Below, piece after piece: positions 32,613 through 43,730 of a stretch of DNA of 64,000 nt. Under the pieces are notes generated by a model, which saw only the letters and a list, made by a program, of their open reading frames with translations, did not search any database and was not told the origin of the DNA. The stretch is from Hyaloraphidium curvatum. Its lineage: Eukaryota > Monoblepharomycota > Hyaloraphidiomycetes > Hyaloraphidiales > Hyaloraphidiaceae. A program made the position numbers and the translations under genes. Positions within the stretch are counted from its first letter, which is position 1. Every line of letters begins with the position of its first letter. The DNA lies in NCBI GenBank assembly GCA_025558095.1, contig JAIVFI010000003.1, positions 310,001 through 374,000 of the forward strand, written 5' to 3'.

Positions 32613-35600
32613 TCAGTTGGTCGGCGCGCCATCGCCCTCCACCCCCGTCACCTCCTCGCGCTCGGCCGGCGGCGGCGGCGGCGTCGGCGTGGGCGCGGCC
32701 GCGACAGCGTCGGGGAGCGGGTCCCCCCACTTCCTCCGCTCTCGCTCGGCCCGACGCGCCTCCCGGTCCAACCTGGTCTGCTCAGCCTTGCTGGAGCCGG
32801 GAGAGGGCGGCGCGTACGTCGCGGCGTACGGGTCCGACTTGGCTCCCCGGGGCACCCTCGGCTTGCTCGACTTCTCCGACCTAGGCGCCTTCACCGGCAC
32901 CGCAAAATCGTCCTCGCCGGCGGGAATCTGCGGCGGCGCGGGTATCCGGCCCTCGTTGACGTCCTTCTCGAACTGGATGCAGACTGGAACGAACGAGTTC
33001 AGCGGATGGCGCAAGGGGCGAAGCGCAGAACAGACGCACCGTCGCATTTGATGTAGTAGGCCTGCTTGACGTAGCCAAAGCCCCGGGCTTCGAGGTAAGG
33101 GTTCACGTCTCCGATGGGCTCGATCTTCTCCTCGTCAGGCAAGCAATCCTCGCACCAGGCGTGGGGGCACCCGACACAGCGGAAGAGCAGCCCTCCGGCA
33201 TCCTGCGAAAGGACACACGTCAGCATGGACGCACAAGCGGGGCGAGAAAACGCACCGTGGTGACCCTGCTGCACTCGCAGCACCGGTGCTGCGGGCACGT
33301 CCAGGTGATGAGCCGCGCGACGTCGTTCTTGGTCAGGTCCACACAGCGCGGGTGGTAGACCCGCGGGCAGCGGCTGCACAGCATGATGAGCCCGCCTTCC
33401 CTGCACGCGTAGCACTCCTCGTCGTATTGGAAGTTGCGCGCCGACGGCCTCTTGGATTGGTGAACCTTCGGAGGAGCAGAAGCCGACGTCATCGTCTTGA
33501 CCGCCTCCCACTCTCCGCAAGCGACCGTCTCCGCGAGAACCATGTGCCTAACCAAGGCCATCAGAGCCCGAAAGAACTTGGCTGCTCGAACAGAGACTCA
33601 CCCAGCAATCTTGACCGTACGCTCGGTCCGCGCCCTCTTCATCAAATCTTTCCACTCCTTGGCAACATCCGACTTCGTCGCCTTGTGCTCCTCGCCATCG
33701 AAGAAGCGAAGCCCAAAGTTCTCCGTGCTCTGGAAAATCTCGTTCTCGATGTCCTCGTCCGCCTTTTCCGACTCCACCGCAGCATTGATGGAATCCGCGT
33801 GCTGCTTGCTCTTCTCCAGGATCTCCTCTATGCTCGCCTTGAGGAAGTCCAGCGGGTTGGAGTTGTCCACGACCGAGCGCGATCCGGAGCGGATCATCGA
33901 GACGAGGTCGTTCCGCGTGAACTTGGGCTCCGTGGACGTCGAGTCCTGGCACTCCTCCGTGACCTTCAGACTCAGGTAGAGCTTCTTCAGCGTGCGGGAA
34001 AGGATGCGCTCCTCGACAGTGTCCTTCGTGACGAGGCGGTAGATGGTGACCGGCTTGGTCTGGCCGATGCGGTGGCAGCGGGCCATGGCCTGTACGTCGG
34101 CCTGCGGGTTCCAGTCCGAGTCGTAGAAAATGCAGGTATCGGCGCCGGTCAGGTTGATACCGAGGCCGCCGGCGCGGGTGGAGAGGAGGTAGACAAAGTT
34201 CTCGGACCCCTGCTTCTGGAAGAGCTTGATGTCCAGGTTGCGCTTCGCGCGGGAAGTCTGACCGTCCAGACGCGAGTACGAGTAACCGCGGAAGTTCAGG
34301 TAGTCCTCCAGAATGTCCAGCATCCGCGTGAAGCCGCTGAAGATGAGGCAGCGGTGCCCCTCCTTCTTGAGCTTCGGAAGCAGCTTGTCCAGGAGGATGA
34401 ACTTCGACGAAGCCAAGATGAGGTGCTCTCCGTTCTGGTACGGTTCCGGCTCGCTGCCGGGCAAAAGGTACGGGTGGTTGGTGACCTTGCGGAGCTGGAA
34501 CAGCAACCCCACTACACGGACGGAAGAGTTTTAGCAACGCAGATGTCGAAGAAGCTCCGGGCCCGACACCCACTGAGCTTTGTCCACTGCCTGTCCCCTC
34601 CAGCCTTCTTGACGAGCTCTTCCGCCTCGTCAAGGTGGAAAGCCGCAGCCATCTCGTTGTCCATTCCCGAGTTGCTGTTAGTCTCCCCTCCGACCGTCGA
34701 CGTGTCCTCCTCCGCCTCCGGCTTGGGCGACTTCGACTCGAAAATCTCCTTGAGCGTCAGGCTGTCGAGCTTGGTGATCATGCGTTTGTACCACCATTTC
34801 TGGCGACGGGCAGGCGTCAGGACTGCAACTCCAACAGCAAGTTCGAAGCGCCTCACCTGCATCGGGGTGAGCGGCAGGTAGATGTTCATCTCCGATTTGG
34901 TCGGGATGTTAAGGTCAACCTGGCTCTTGAGACGCCGCAGCATGAACCGCTCCAGCAGGTTCCTCGCGGCGTCCATGATCTGCGTGTCGAGCACTCCGCG
35001 CGTGATGTTGAAGCCCTCCTCAAACACCTTCGACGTGTTCTCGGTGAAAACGTCAGGCATGAGCCAGTGCAGGAGGGACCAAAGCTCGCGGAGGTTGTTT
35101 TGCAGCGGCGTCCCCGTGAGCAGAAGGCGGTTCTGCGCCGAGAGCGTCTGCACCGCGAGCCCCAGCTGGGTCTGCTCGTTCTTGATGCGGTGACCTTCGT
35201 CGATGATGACGTAGCGGTACGTGAAGCGGTGCTTGAACCACGCCTCCTCGCAGATCATCATCTCGTACGTCGTCACGATCACATCGTAGGGCTCCTTCTG
35301 GGACTGCGCGATGGCCTTAAGGCGCGCACGCTCCTTGGCCACACCGTGGAAACGGAGAGCCTTGAGCGTGGGCGTGAACCTCTTGATTTCCCGGATCCAG
35401 GACTCGAGGACGCTGAGCGGAGCAATGATGAGGTGCGGACCGCCCTTGCCGAGGGTTTTCAGGTGCGCAAGCAAGCTCAAAGTTTGCACGGTCTTGCCTG
35501 GAAATGGAGGAAACTCAGCCCGCAATGACGACGAGATGCCGGAGAACCCACCGAGCCCCATTTCGTCGCCAAGGATTCCGTTCACGCCGTTCTCGTACAT

Positions 35601-36301
35601 GTTGTAAAGCCAGCTAAGTCCGTGCAGCTGGTAATCCTTCCTGCAATGCGACGACCGATTCGCGTCAGCAACCAGGGGGGCCGGGGGGTACAAGAGTACC
35701 AACAGGGTCACGGTCAGGCAAGATGGCTGTTCCGTCATCGGCTTGAAGGGAATGATCTTGCCCTTCGCGATGCTGGGATCCGAACCGAGAAGATCGATCT
35801 TGTTGTTGGGACCGAGAAACAAGGAGAAGAGATTGCCTGCAGTGCCGGGGAATCGCGCGTGAGTTGTAGCCGCGGAGGAGGTCCGCCACGCGACCCACGG
35901 TGCTGGTACAAGAAGACTTCGCGCCGGTGCTTCGTCGACGCCTTGTCGCGGCGCAGCTGGTTGTTGTTGTCGACGATGCTCTGCCCGGCGCGCACGGGCT
36001 TGGCGACGGGGACCGGGGGAAGGGGGAGGGGAAGCGGGAGCGGCATTGGGACCGCGAAAGATTGGCCCCCGGCCGGCCCGGCCAGCGGCGCGAGCACGGC
36101 CGCGGCGGCCTTCTCGTCATCGTCGACGACCGTCGTCGAGCCCTCGTCCGATTTGCGGTCCGCTGCCTCGCCCTCTTCGAGCTTGAGCCGCTTCTGCGCC
36201 GGGCCGGGAAAGGCGGGCCCGCCGCCGTCCGCTGCGTGCTCCCCGGGGCTCTGCCGTTTCAGCCGGGCCGCGGGGTCGGACGCGCCGTCGTCGGCAAGCA
36301 T
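32613..36301 (-). CDS. SNF2 (ISWI-like) chromatin-remodelling ATPase with C-terminal PHD-type zinc fingers
   Basis: From the ATG at 36301 an acidic/proline-rich N-terminus and a REVFLYQHR-NLFSLFLGP segment (joined over an intron) lead into the helicase. Motifs are GDEMGLG-KT (Walker A, split by an intron near 35510-35570), IIDEGHRIKNE (DEGH where most Snf2 proteins have DEAH), LTGTPLQNN, MLRRLK, LSTRAGGLGINL and ARCHRIGQ. After DLMKRARTERTVKIAG, a GTGAGT intron (about 33540-33612) continues in frame. It leads into a double PHD-like cluster: ECYACREGGLIMLCSRCPRV, YHPRC, HRCCECSRVTT, FRCVGC, WCEDC and YIKCD. A charged tail follows. No HAND-SANT-SLIDE region is recognised. It diverges from RPN12 across 113 bp. 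Confidence 0.86.
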
Positions 36302-36414
36302 TCTGCGAGTGCTTTCTCGCGACGCCGGAGCGCGCGAAGGGCTCGGTAGCTGGCAATGAAATTGGATGAAAAGACTCGCGCGCTCCGATTTCACAGCTGG
36401 CGACTCCACCCAAG
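36302..36414. promoter_or_regulatory. Divergent SNF2-PHD/RPN12 promoter with 12-bp inverted repeat
   Basis: CGGAGCGCGCGA (36326-36337) and TCGCGCGCTCCG (36376-36387) are perfect reverse complements about 38 bp apart. They are placed almost symmetrically between the two start codons. This could be a pair of binding sites in opposite orientation, one per gene. Confidence 0.55.
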
Positions 36415-37642
36415 ATGGCCAACTCCGCGCAGCTGGCCGAGGCGCAGGCCCTGTACCAGCAGCTGGCAAAGGAGATCGCGTTGCCGAACGCGGATCTCAA
36501 GAAATGCGGGTCGCTGCTGGCCAAGCTCAAGGTCCGGCGCGCCGTCGCGTCCGGTCGCGAAACGGGCCTCACCCGGCACAATCGCAGATAGCCTTGACCC
36601 AGCTGTCGTTCCTGGTTCCGGCGGAGGCAGCACCTGACCCTGCAAGCTTGGCATTGGCACGTGAGGATCGCCGGGGCTCCTCGGTTCAGTCGGACGGCAC
36701 CTTGACGCGGCCATTCCCGCTTCGACGCGCCCTTCTAGGCGACGTGCTGGAGATCGGGGCGCAGTACAGCATTCGCGTCAAGGATATTCCGGCGTTTGAG
36801 CGCTACGTCTCGCAGCTCAAGACCTACCACAACGACTACACGTGAGCTCTCTCCTTGTTCCCTCACCGTCGCCGGCTCATTTCTGCCGTTTCGACCACGT
36901 TCGGCCGCCGCCAGCAACATCCTCCCTCCCTCCTCCCGCATGTACCCCATCATCGGCCTCAACCTCCTCCGCCTCCTCGCGCAGAACCGGATCTCTGACT
37001 TCCACACGGAGCTGGAGACCATCGACCCGGAGCAGCTCCAGTCGAACATCTACATTCAACACCCCGTCGAAGTGGAGCAGTGCCTGATGGAGGGTTCCTA
37101 CAACAAAGTGTGGAACTCGCGGCAGAATGTGCCGACGGAGGACTACCTGCTCTTTATGGACATCTTGATGGACACGATAAGGTCGGGTCTCCAGGGGGAC
37201 GTCGTTCTTGCTGGGTTTCGGGTGGCATGATTTCAATCGTGGTGTTGCTCCGTCGCCGTGGTGGAACGCGGGCCGCGTTTCCGGATCCGATTCCTCGTGG
37301 TTTTCGTCGTGGATGGATTCTGACCGTGGGCCACCCGGATCCAGGAGCGAGATTGCAGACTGCAGCGAGAAAGCATATACCAGCCTGCCGCTTTCGGACG
37401 CCGCAACACTCCTGCACTTCAAGACCAATGACGAGGTCCTGGCCTTTGCCAAGGAGGTGCGAAGACTCCGCCCCAGTCTGGCCATAGATCTCACCCAGCA
37501 ACCACAGCGGGATTGGAAGGTGGACCCTGCGACGAAAAAGATCCACTTTGCCACTGCGGACTCGAGCCTCACGGATATACCCCGGGATAAGATCGTGTCG
37601 ATGATGATCTCCTACGCAAAAGAGCTGGAACGGATCGTGTAA
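36415..37642 (+). CDS. RPN12: 26S proteasome regulatory subunit Rpn12/PSMD8
   Basis: Lid subunit of the 19S particle. The spliced product starts [20 protein letters not shown] and continues with [33 protein letters not shown], then [20 protein letters not shown] and [19 protein letters not shown] of the family's helical repeat. The PCI winged helix closes it ([14 protein letters not shown] onward), ending [13 protein letters not shown]. Introns are near 36525-36595, 36690-36745, 36842-36935 and 37183-37350. The last is the longest and holds no other gene. The ATG at 36415 gives the expected N-terminus. Confidence 0.9.
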
Positions 37643-37782
37643 GCTTCGGCCCGTCCCAATGCTGCAATAGAGCCGTTGTATGCGGCAGAATATGCTCCTT
37701 GCTTTCCATCAGGGGTCGTAGATCTGGCGGACGCGCGAGAAGCTTTCAAGCCAGCTCCCGCTCCACCACAACCACACAAACC

Positions 37783-40700
37783 ATGGAGGCGCCTCCCCCC
37801 GGCGGCCCCTCAGATGGGCCATCGGGGCCACGGACAAATGGTCCGAGGACCAGTGGCCCACGTCGGCCCCGACCTCGGAACGATGGCGCGATGCCGACAC
37901 ACGCCGAAGCCTCTGGCCACCCCGGGCCTCGCCGTGCTCCCCGGCCCCCGTCGGAACCTTTGGAGCCCGGATCTGAACATCGGGGAGCTGGAAACAGCGG
38001 CTTTCGACGATCCAGGGGTGCGGCGCGGCCCAACGGGCCGGCATCGAGGCCCGAGGTCGCGGGAAACTCCGGCGGACCTCCCGTGGAAGCTGTTTCGGCA
38101 GAGCCGGGCCTGGCTCGGGGAAACGGACCGTCGCGGAAAGCTTTCGAACCGAAACTCGGGGCGAACGGGCATCCTCGGAAACCTCCGGCCTCGGGGGAAC
38201 CTCGAAAAGCTCCGGACGCCAGGCCGCCGTCCGGCGGACGTCCGTCAGGCCGCGGGGGAAAGCGGCTCCTGCCCGTCTCGGAGCGTCCGGATGCCGACGA
38301 TCTCATGACCAAACTCGTACGCGGGCTGACGACCGGGACGTATGAGTGCTACATCGTGGGTTGCCTCGGTGTGCTTTCGGACTTCGTTGACTTTGGCCCA
38401 CCTTCGCAGTGCTACTCCAACGTCGCTCCCGCGCACCAGACTTGGGCGTGCAGCAACTGCTTCGCGGTTTTCCACCTCAACTGCATCAGCCAGTGGGCTC
38501 GGAAGTCGATGCCGGAACCAGGTCGCGGCGTCCCGGGAGCACCCGGCGCCACCGCGGGGTTCCGCTGCCCCGGGTGCAATTTCTCCCACACGCAGATGCC
38601 TTCGGAGTACAGGTGCATGTGCGGAAAGACGGTCGATCCGCCGCAAGATCGGAACGTCACACCGCATTGCTGCGGCTCGCTTTGTCTGGGTCAGCGGCCA
38701 GAGGGGTGCGTGCACGAATGTCTCCATCCTTGTCATCCCGGACCGCACCCGCCTTGCTCCCAGACGATACACGTCCCGTGTCACTGCGGGAAAGCGGGTT
38801 TCACTCTTCGTTGCGGGTCGGGTGGACGTCAGATTTCTTGCGGTCAGGTGTGCGGAAAGCTGCTTGGATGCGGTAGCCATTCGTGCGAGGCTGTTTGCCA
38901 TGCCGGACCGTGCGAACCGTGCGCTGTCAGCACGGACGTATCTTGCTGGTGCGGGAAGGAGTCCAAGAACGTGGCGTGCGGGAGCAAGGATCAGCCTCTC
39001 GATGGGTTCAGCTGCCAGCAGGTCTGCGACCATGCTTTCGGTTGCCCCGGCCACCACAAATGCGAGAGGATCTGCCACCCGGACGCTCATCCGGCAGGCC
39101 AGGTCTGCCCCTTCGATCCATCGGTCATCTCCACGTGCCCGTGCGGGAAAAACCGCCTTGAAGCGGAGGCGCGCGAGACCTGCTTGGACGAGATCCTGAC
39201 GTGCGGAGAACGGTGCGACAAGGAGTTGCCGTGCGGTCATCGCTGTCGCAGCGCTTGTCACCTCGGGGAGTGTGCGCGGTGCGATGAGCCTTTGACCGTG
39301 GCCTGCCAATGCGGGGAGAACACCATGACGGTCGTTTGCGGCGAAGTCGAACGGAAGAACGGCGAGCTCGTTCCTCCGACGTGCGAGAAGGTGTGCCGAG
39401 TTTTGAGGTCGTGCAAGAAGCACCAATGCGGCAGGAAATGCTGTCCCGTGGGGAGCAAGAAGACGCCGGACGACCCCGATGGTCTTCATGTTTGCGCGCT
39501 CGTCTGCGGGAAGCCCCTGAAATGCGGCAATCACACTTGCGAGGAGCTGTGCCACCGCGGATTCTGCCCTCCATGTGCGTACCCTGCATCATCCGTACTT
39601 TGACCCTTCTAACCATCGTCACCGGGAAACAGGCCTGAGTGCCTCGTTCGAGGACCTCTCGTGCCATTGTGGGCGCACCGTCCTCTTTCCGCCCATTCCT
39701 TGCGGGGCCAAGCCGCCTCGGTGCCGCCACAACTGCATTCGGCAGCGCGATTGCGGTCACCCCATGCAGGAGCACGAGTGCCACAACGACTCGGTCTCTT
39801 GCCCGCCCTGCGTCGTGCTTGTGGAAAAACCGTGCGTCTGCGAGCGCAAGGTGTTCAAGCAGGCCTGCTACAAGACGACGGGCGGCGTCTCTTGCGGCGA
39901 CCGGTGTCCGGAGATCATGGTCTGCGGCCATCGCTGCCCGGCCGTCTGCCATCAGCACGACATCGACTCGGAGCGGGGCTCGTGCACGGAAAAGTGCGGC
40001 ACTCCCAGGCCTGTGTGTCTCCATCCCTGCGGGCAGCCGTGCCACGTTGGCTCGGCGTGCGATACGACGGTACCCTGCCAGCACCCGATGAAGCAAACCT
40101 GCAAGTGCGGGAACCGGGTGCAGCTGGGCGTATGCGGACAGGTTTCCAAGGTGGCGCCGCCGCCTACTGCCGGGGACTCGTACGTGAGCTTCTTCAACAA
40201 GCCCACGGCGCCGGCGGCACCGCCTTCGCCACCCGAGGCCTCGCAGACCCGAGCCTGGCGTATTTTCCTCCCCTGCGACGCATCGTGCGAAGTTGCCGAA
40301 CGCAATAAGCGGTTGGCTGACGCGCTCGAGATCGATCCAAAGGCGCCCCGGATACCAGCATCGGACGATGCGGGCATCGACTATCCGGAACAGATGCTCC
40401 TTTTCGCGAAAGCGAACCCCACTTTCGTGAAACCGCTCGAAAAGGAGTTCGAAAGCCTTATCCTCGACCGAACGCGAAAGTCGACACGGATGCTCAACCA
40501 CGCCCGCAAGACCCACCTGGCCTTTGCGCAGCGGCTGGCGGCACAGTTCTACGATCTGGACAGCGAGATTGAGGACGCCAACACGCAGAGCCCCGGGCTG
40601 TTTCTCAAGAAGCGCCCAACTTCGCGCATTCCCGCGACGCTCGTCTCCGAGGCCGCCAACATGCCCAAGAAGGTGCGGTCCGCGAAGCCGGCAGCGGTGG

Positions 40701-41200
40701 CGAGCCAAGGCACGATGGCAGTAAACGCTCTGCACCTGGTCAACGTTGCTTGGGGCATGGACTCGCGATCGATTGCGATTTTGCTCGAGCCTCTATTCGG
40801 CACTTCGTTCGGCAAGCCCGTTATCCACTGGAACGGCGAGGACGACCTGATCGTGGCCGTCAAGACGCTCTCGCCCGCGGAACCCGCTCAGGTCGAGCAG
40901 TTTCTTCGGCAGATCCGGACGAGCGTTGCCGAGAAGTTTGTCAGCAACGGGTGGGCCAAGGCCGTCAATCTCTGCTGGGTGGATCGCACGCTCAAGATTC
41001 GCGGGGAAGAGGGCGCCCAACCGAAGGTGGAGGAGGAAAAGGCGGCGCCACCGGAAGCCCAACCGCAGCCGATGATCGGGACCAAGAACGCGTTCGACGC
41101 CTTGGCGAAGCCGGCGCCGGCTGGTGGCTGGGACGACGGAGCTGGAGACGCTGGAGAGGAGAACTCGACGGTGGATACTTGGGAGGCTCTTGCGGATTGA
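37783..41200 (+). CDS. NFX1-type zinc-finger protein (FAP1/STC family)
   Basis: Starts at 37783 in a good context (ACCATGG). A 180-residue Pro/Gly/Arg-rich N-terminus leads to a RING-like domain whose first pair, YECYIC, appears only after removal of a short intron (about 38358-38411); WACSNC, FHLNC and FRCPGC follow. About nine NF-X1 Cys/His repeats come next (for example CGSHSCEAVCHAGPCEPC). An intron with a CTAAC branch site (about 39576-39636) splits CPPC-LSASFEDL. The C-terminus has an R3H domain (RMLNH gives the Arg-x3-His) and an RRM-like segment ending in an acidic tail. Homologs are human NFX1 and yeast FAP1, a rapamycin-resistance factor that binds FKBP12; both are nuclear or cytoplasmic ubiquitin-ligase-like regulators. 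Confidence 0.9.
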
Positions 41201-41780
41201 GCGTTGCGGAAGCTACCTGTCTTGTACTTCCTGGCGAGGAAGAGACGGTTAGACTCCGTAATATCGGCTTCGTCCAGTCCGCCGCTGCATTGGCGTACTC
41301 TCAGCGACAGAAAGGCTCTTCACGTTTTGCTCTGAAGTCTAACAAATAGTCGAGCATCCTGGAATCCGATTCCTCCACCGTGGTTTGGATCCTCACCTCA
41401 CCGTGAATGACGCTTCAAAGTCTGGTGCGATTTCGCTTCCTCATATGTTGTAGACGAACGACACGAATCGAATCCGTCAACGACCGTGGAAAGCATACGT
41501 TCTAGGCCACAGTTTGACTCTCGGGACTACCAGTAGAAGTCCCAAGAGCTTCGATTGGGCCAAGTTGCGCCAAGTTGTGGAGGGTGCATCGGACGAGGGC
41601 GTGGCTCGGCGCTGCCAGGAACGCAGCAGACGTGCCTGAACTCTTGTATTGCTGTAAATGACATGGCGCCCGAGGCGTCTCTCGGCACGATGCGGGGTCC
41701 TGGTTGGAAGAAACAAACTGTGCGGGGCGCTCACGCTTACATCACGCGAGGCCCAAGACCACCGCCGAAGCTCGAGAGCC
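41201..41780. other. Gene-free spacer
   Basis: 580 bp between the NFX1-type gene and the deacetylase gene on the same strand. No coding or structural RNA signal is visible. It presumably holds the deacetylase promoter. Confidence 0.4.
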
Positions 41781-43584
41781 ATGGAGCAGCACGACGACAA
41801 TGACCCCATGGAAAGCCTTCGCAAGGCGGTCGAAGAGCTGGACATGCTTGCTCGGGCGCCGCTCGACGGCGGAGGGCTGGTCGTCGCAGCCGCGGTCCTT
41901 GCAGGGAACGGGAACGCGTCGGACTCCGCGGACCGCGGCTCCAACGCCAGCGCAGCTTCTCCGCGCGTCGAGGAAAAGCCGAGTTTGGCGGACCTCGGAC
42001 CCGCCACACCCGATGAGACGGCCGGCGTCCCCCCACGGGACGCAGAGCCCAACGGATCAACCTCGGTCGGCGACACGTCGCTGCTGGCACCGACAACGCC
42101 AGGACGTCCCTCTGCGCTGGAAGGTGCCGGAGAGACGGCTCCTGTAGCTCCACTGCCTGTCGTTTCGACTCCCACGCCGGCCGGTAGCACCGCCCTGCCT
42201 TCCCTCGGAGATTCTCCGGCACCGGCCTCCGTTTCGCCAGCTTTGCCGGCACAGAAGCCGCGGAGGGGCAGAGGAGCAAAGAGCCCGGTTCGGAGCACCG
42301 TCGAGGAATCTGTGTCGCCTGCGCGCTCGATGCGGTCTTCAGGCCCTCCCCCTCCCATCGTTGCGGAAAAGATCAAAATCGGCACCGGTTGCGGCCTCGT
42401 CACGCACAAGGACATGGAGCTTCACACCAGCGGGGTTACCTCGGACCCGAATCATCCCGAGAGCCCGCTGCGCATAATTGCCATCATGGCCGAGCTGACG
42501 AAAACGGGACTGGCCGCGCGTTGCACCACCGTTCCGCCTAGGAAAGCCACTGAGCAGGAAATCCGGGCCTGCCATCACGGACCTTACGTGGACTTGCTCC
42601 TGACCATTCCGACGATGGACAGTGCGATGCTCTTTGCCACCGCGCACTCATACAACTCTGTTTACTTGAACAACCAGTCGCTCGATGCGGCCCTGTGGAG
42701 CGCGGGATGCGTGGCGCAGATGGCCGAGCACGTCTGGACGGGCAAAATCCGCAACGGGTTTGCCGTGGTCCGACCGCCCGGCCACCACGCCGAATCGCAC
42801 CAGGCGATGGGCTTCTGTCTTTTGGACAACGTCGCGATTGCCGCTCGCATGCTCATCCAGAAGTTCAAGGTGGCACGCATTCTAATCATCGATTGGGACG
42901 TCCACCACGGGAACGGCATCCAGCAGCTGTTCTATTCCGACCCGCAGGTCCTGTACGTTTCCCTGCACCGGTTTGACAACGGCACTTTCTTTCCTGTCGG
43001 CCGCGGCGGCGCACCGGAGAGGATCGGAGAGGGCAAGGGCCTCGGCAGAAACATGAACATCGGATGGCCGTCGGCAGGAATGAAGGATGGAGACTACCTC
43101 TACGCGTTCACGGAGCTCATCATGCCGGTTGCGTACGAGTTCGATCCGGACATCGTCATCGTTGCTTCCGGGTTTGGTGAGCATCCTGTTGCATGCTTAG
43201 CGGAGATCTGGCACTCATCGTCTGTCCCCTTGCGCAGACGCCGCCGAGGGCGATCCTCTGGGCGGCTGCCACGTCAGTCCGGCTGGTTACCACCAGTTGA
43301 CGCATCTTCTCTCGGGCCTGGCGCAGGGCAAGCTCGTGGTCGCGCTGGAGGGCGGATACAACGTCAAGAGCATCTCGAGGTCGGCTGCGGCAGTGTGCTC
43401 GGCCCTGCTTGGGGACCCGGCGCCGAGGCTCGCGGGACCCTCGGTGCCGTCCAAGGGTGGGATGCGGGCGGTGGAGGACACGATGCGGTGCCTGGCGCCG
43501 TACTGGAAGTGCTTGAAGGGCAAGGTGCCGGCGGGTGGGGCGTCTCTCGAGGACGCATTCGGAGGGCTCGGGATCTCGTCCTAG
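41781..43584 (+). CDS. Class II histone deacetylase (Hda1/HDAC6 catalytic type)
   Basis: Zinc-dependent lysine deacetylase. The ATG at 41781 (GCCATGG) gives a 190-residue disordered Ser/Pro/Ala-rich N-terminus, then the catalytic domain from about residue 195. Key sites are RPPGHHAE (His pair, 332-338), DWDVHHGNG (zinc ligands Asp and His, 371-379) and, across a GTGAGC intron of about 62 nt (43177-43240), GF-DAAEGDPLGGC, then LEGGYN. The product stops about 70 residues after the catalytic core. Fungal Hda1 normally carries an additional Arb2-like domain there, which is absent. In the intron-spanning motif the second zinc Asp is completed only by splicing, which supports the gene model. Confidence 0.92.
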
Positions 43585-43730
43585 GTTGATTCCGCGTGAT
43601 GACTTCGTTTCATTTTGTCATGGGTTTACACTGAGAGAATCGCTGCGTGGGAGGGAAGGTATTTGAAGCGCTCCCCGAACCCCCCCCCCGCCCGCCTCGA
43701 AACACGCCGAACAGAAGTCGGCGGATCCTT

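Noticed and set aside
39125-40735. Minus-strand ORF of 536 codons opposite the NFX1-type gene
   Set aside because: Antisense of Cys-rich repeats; no motif, and the plus strand is clearly coding.
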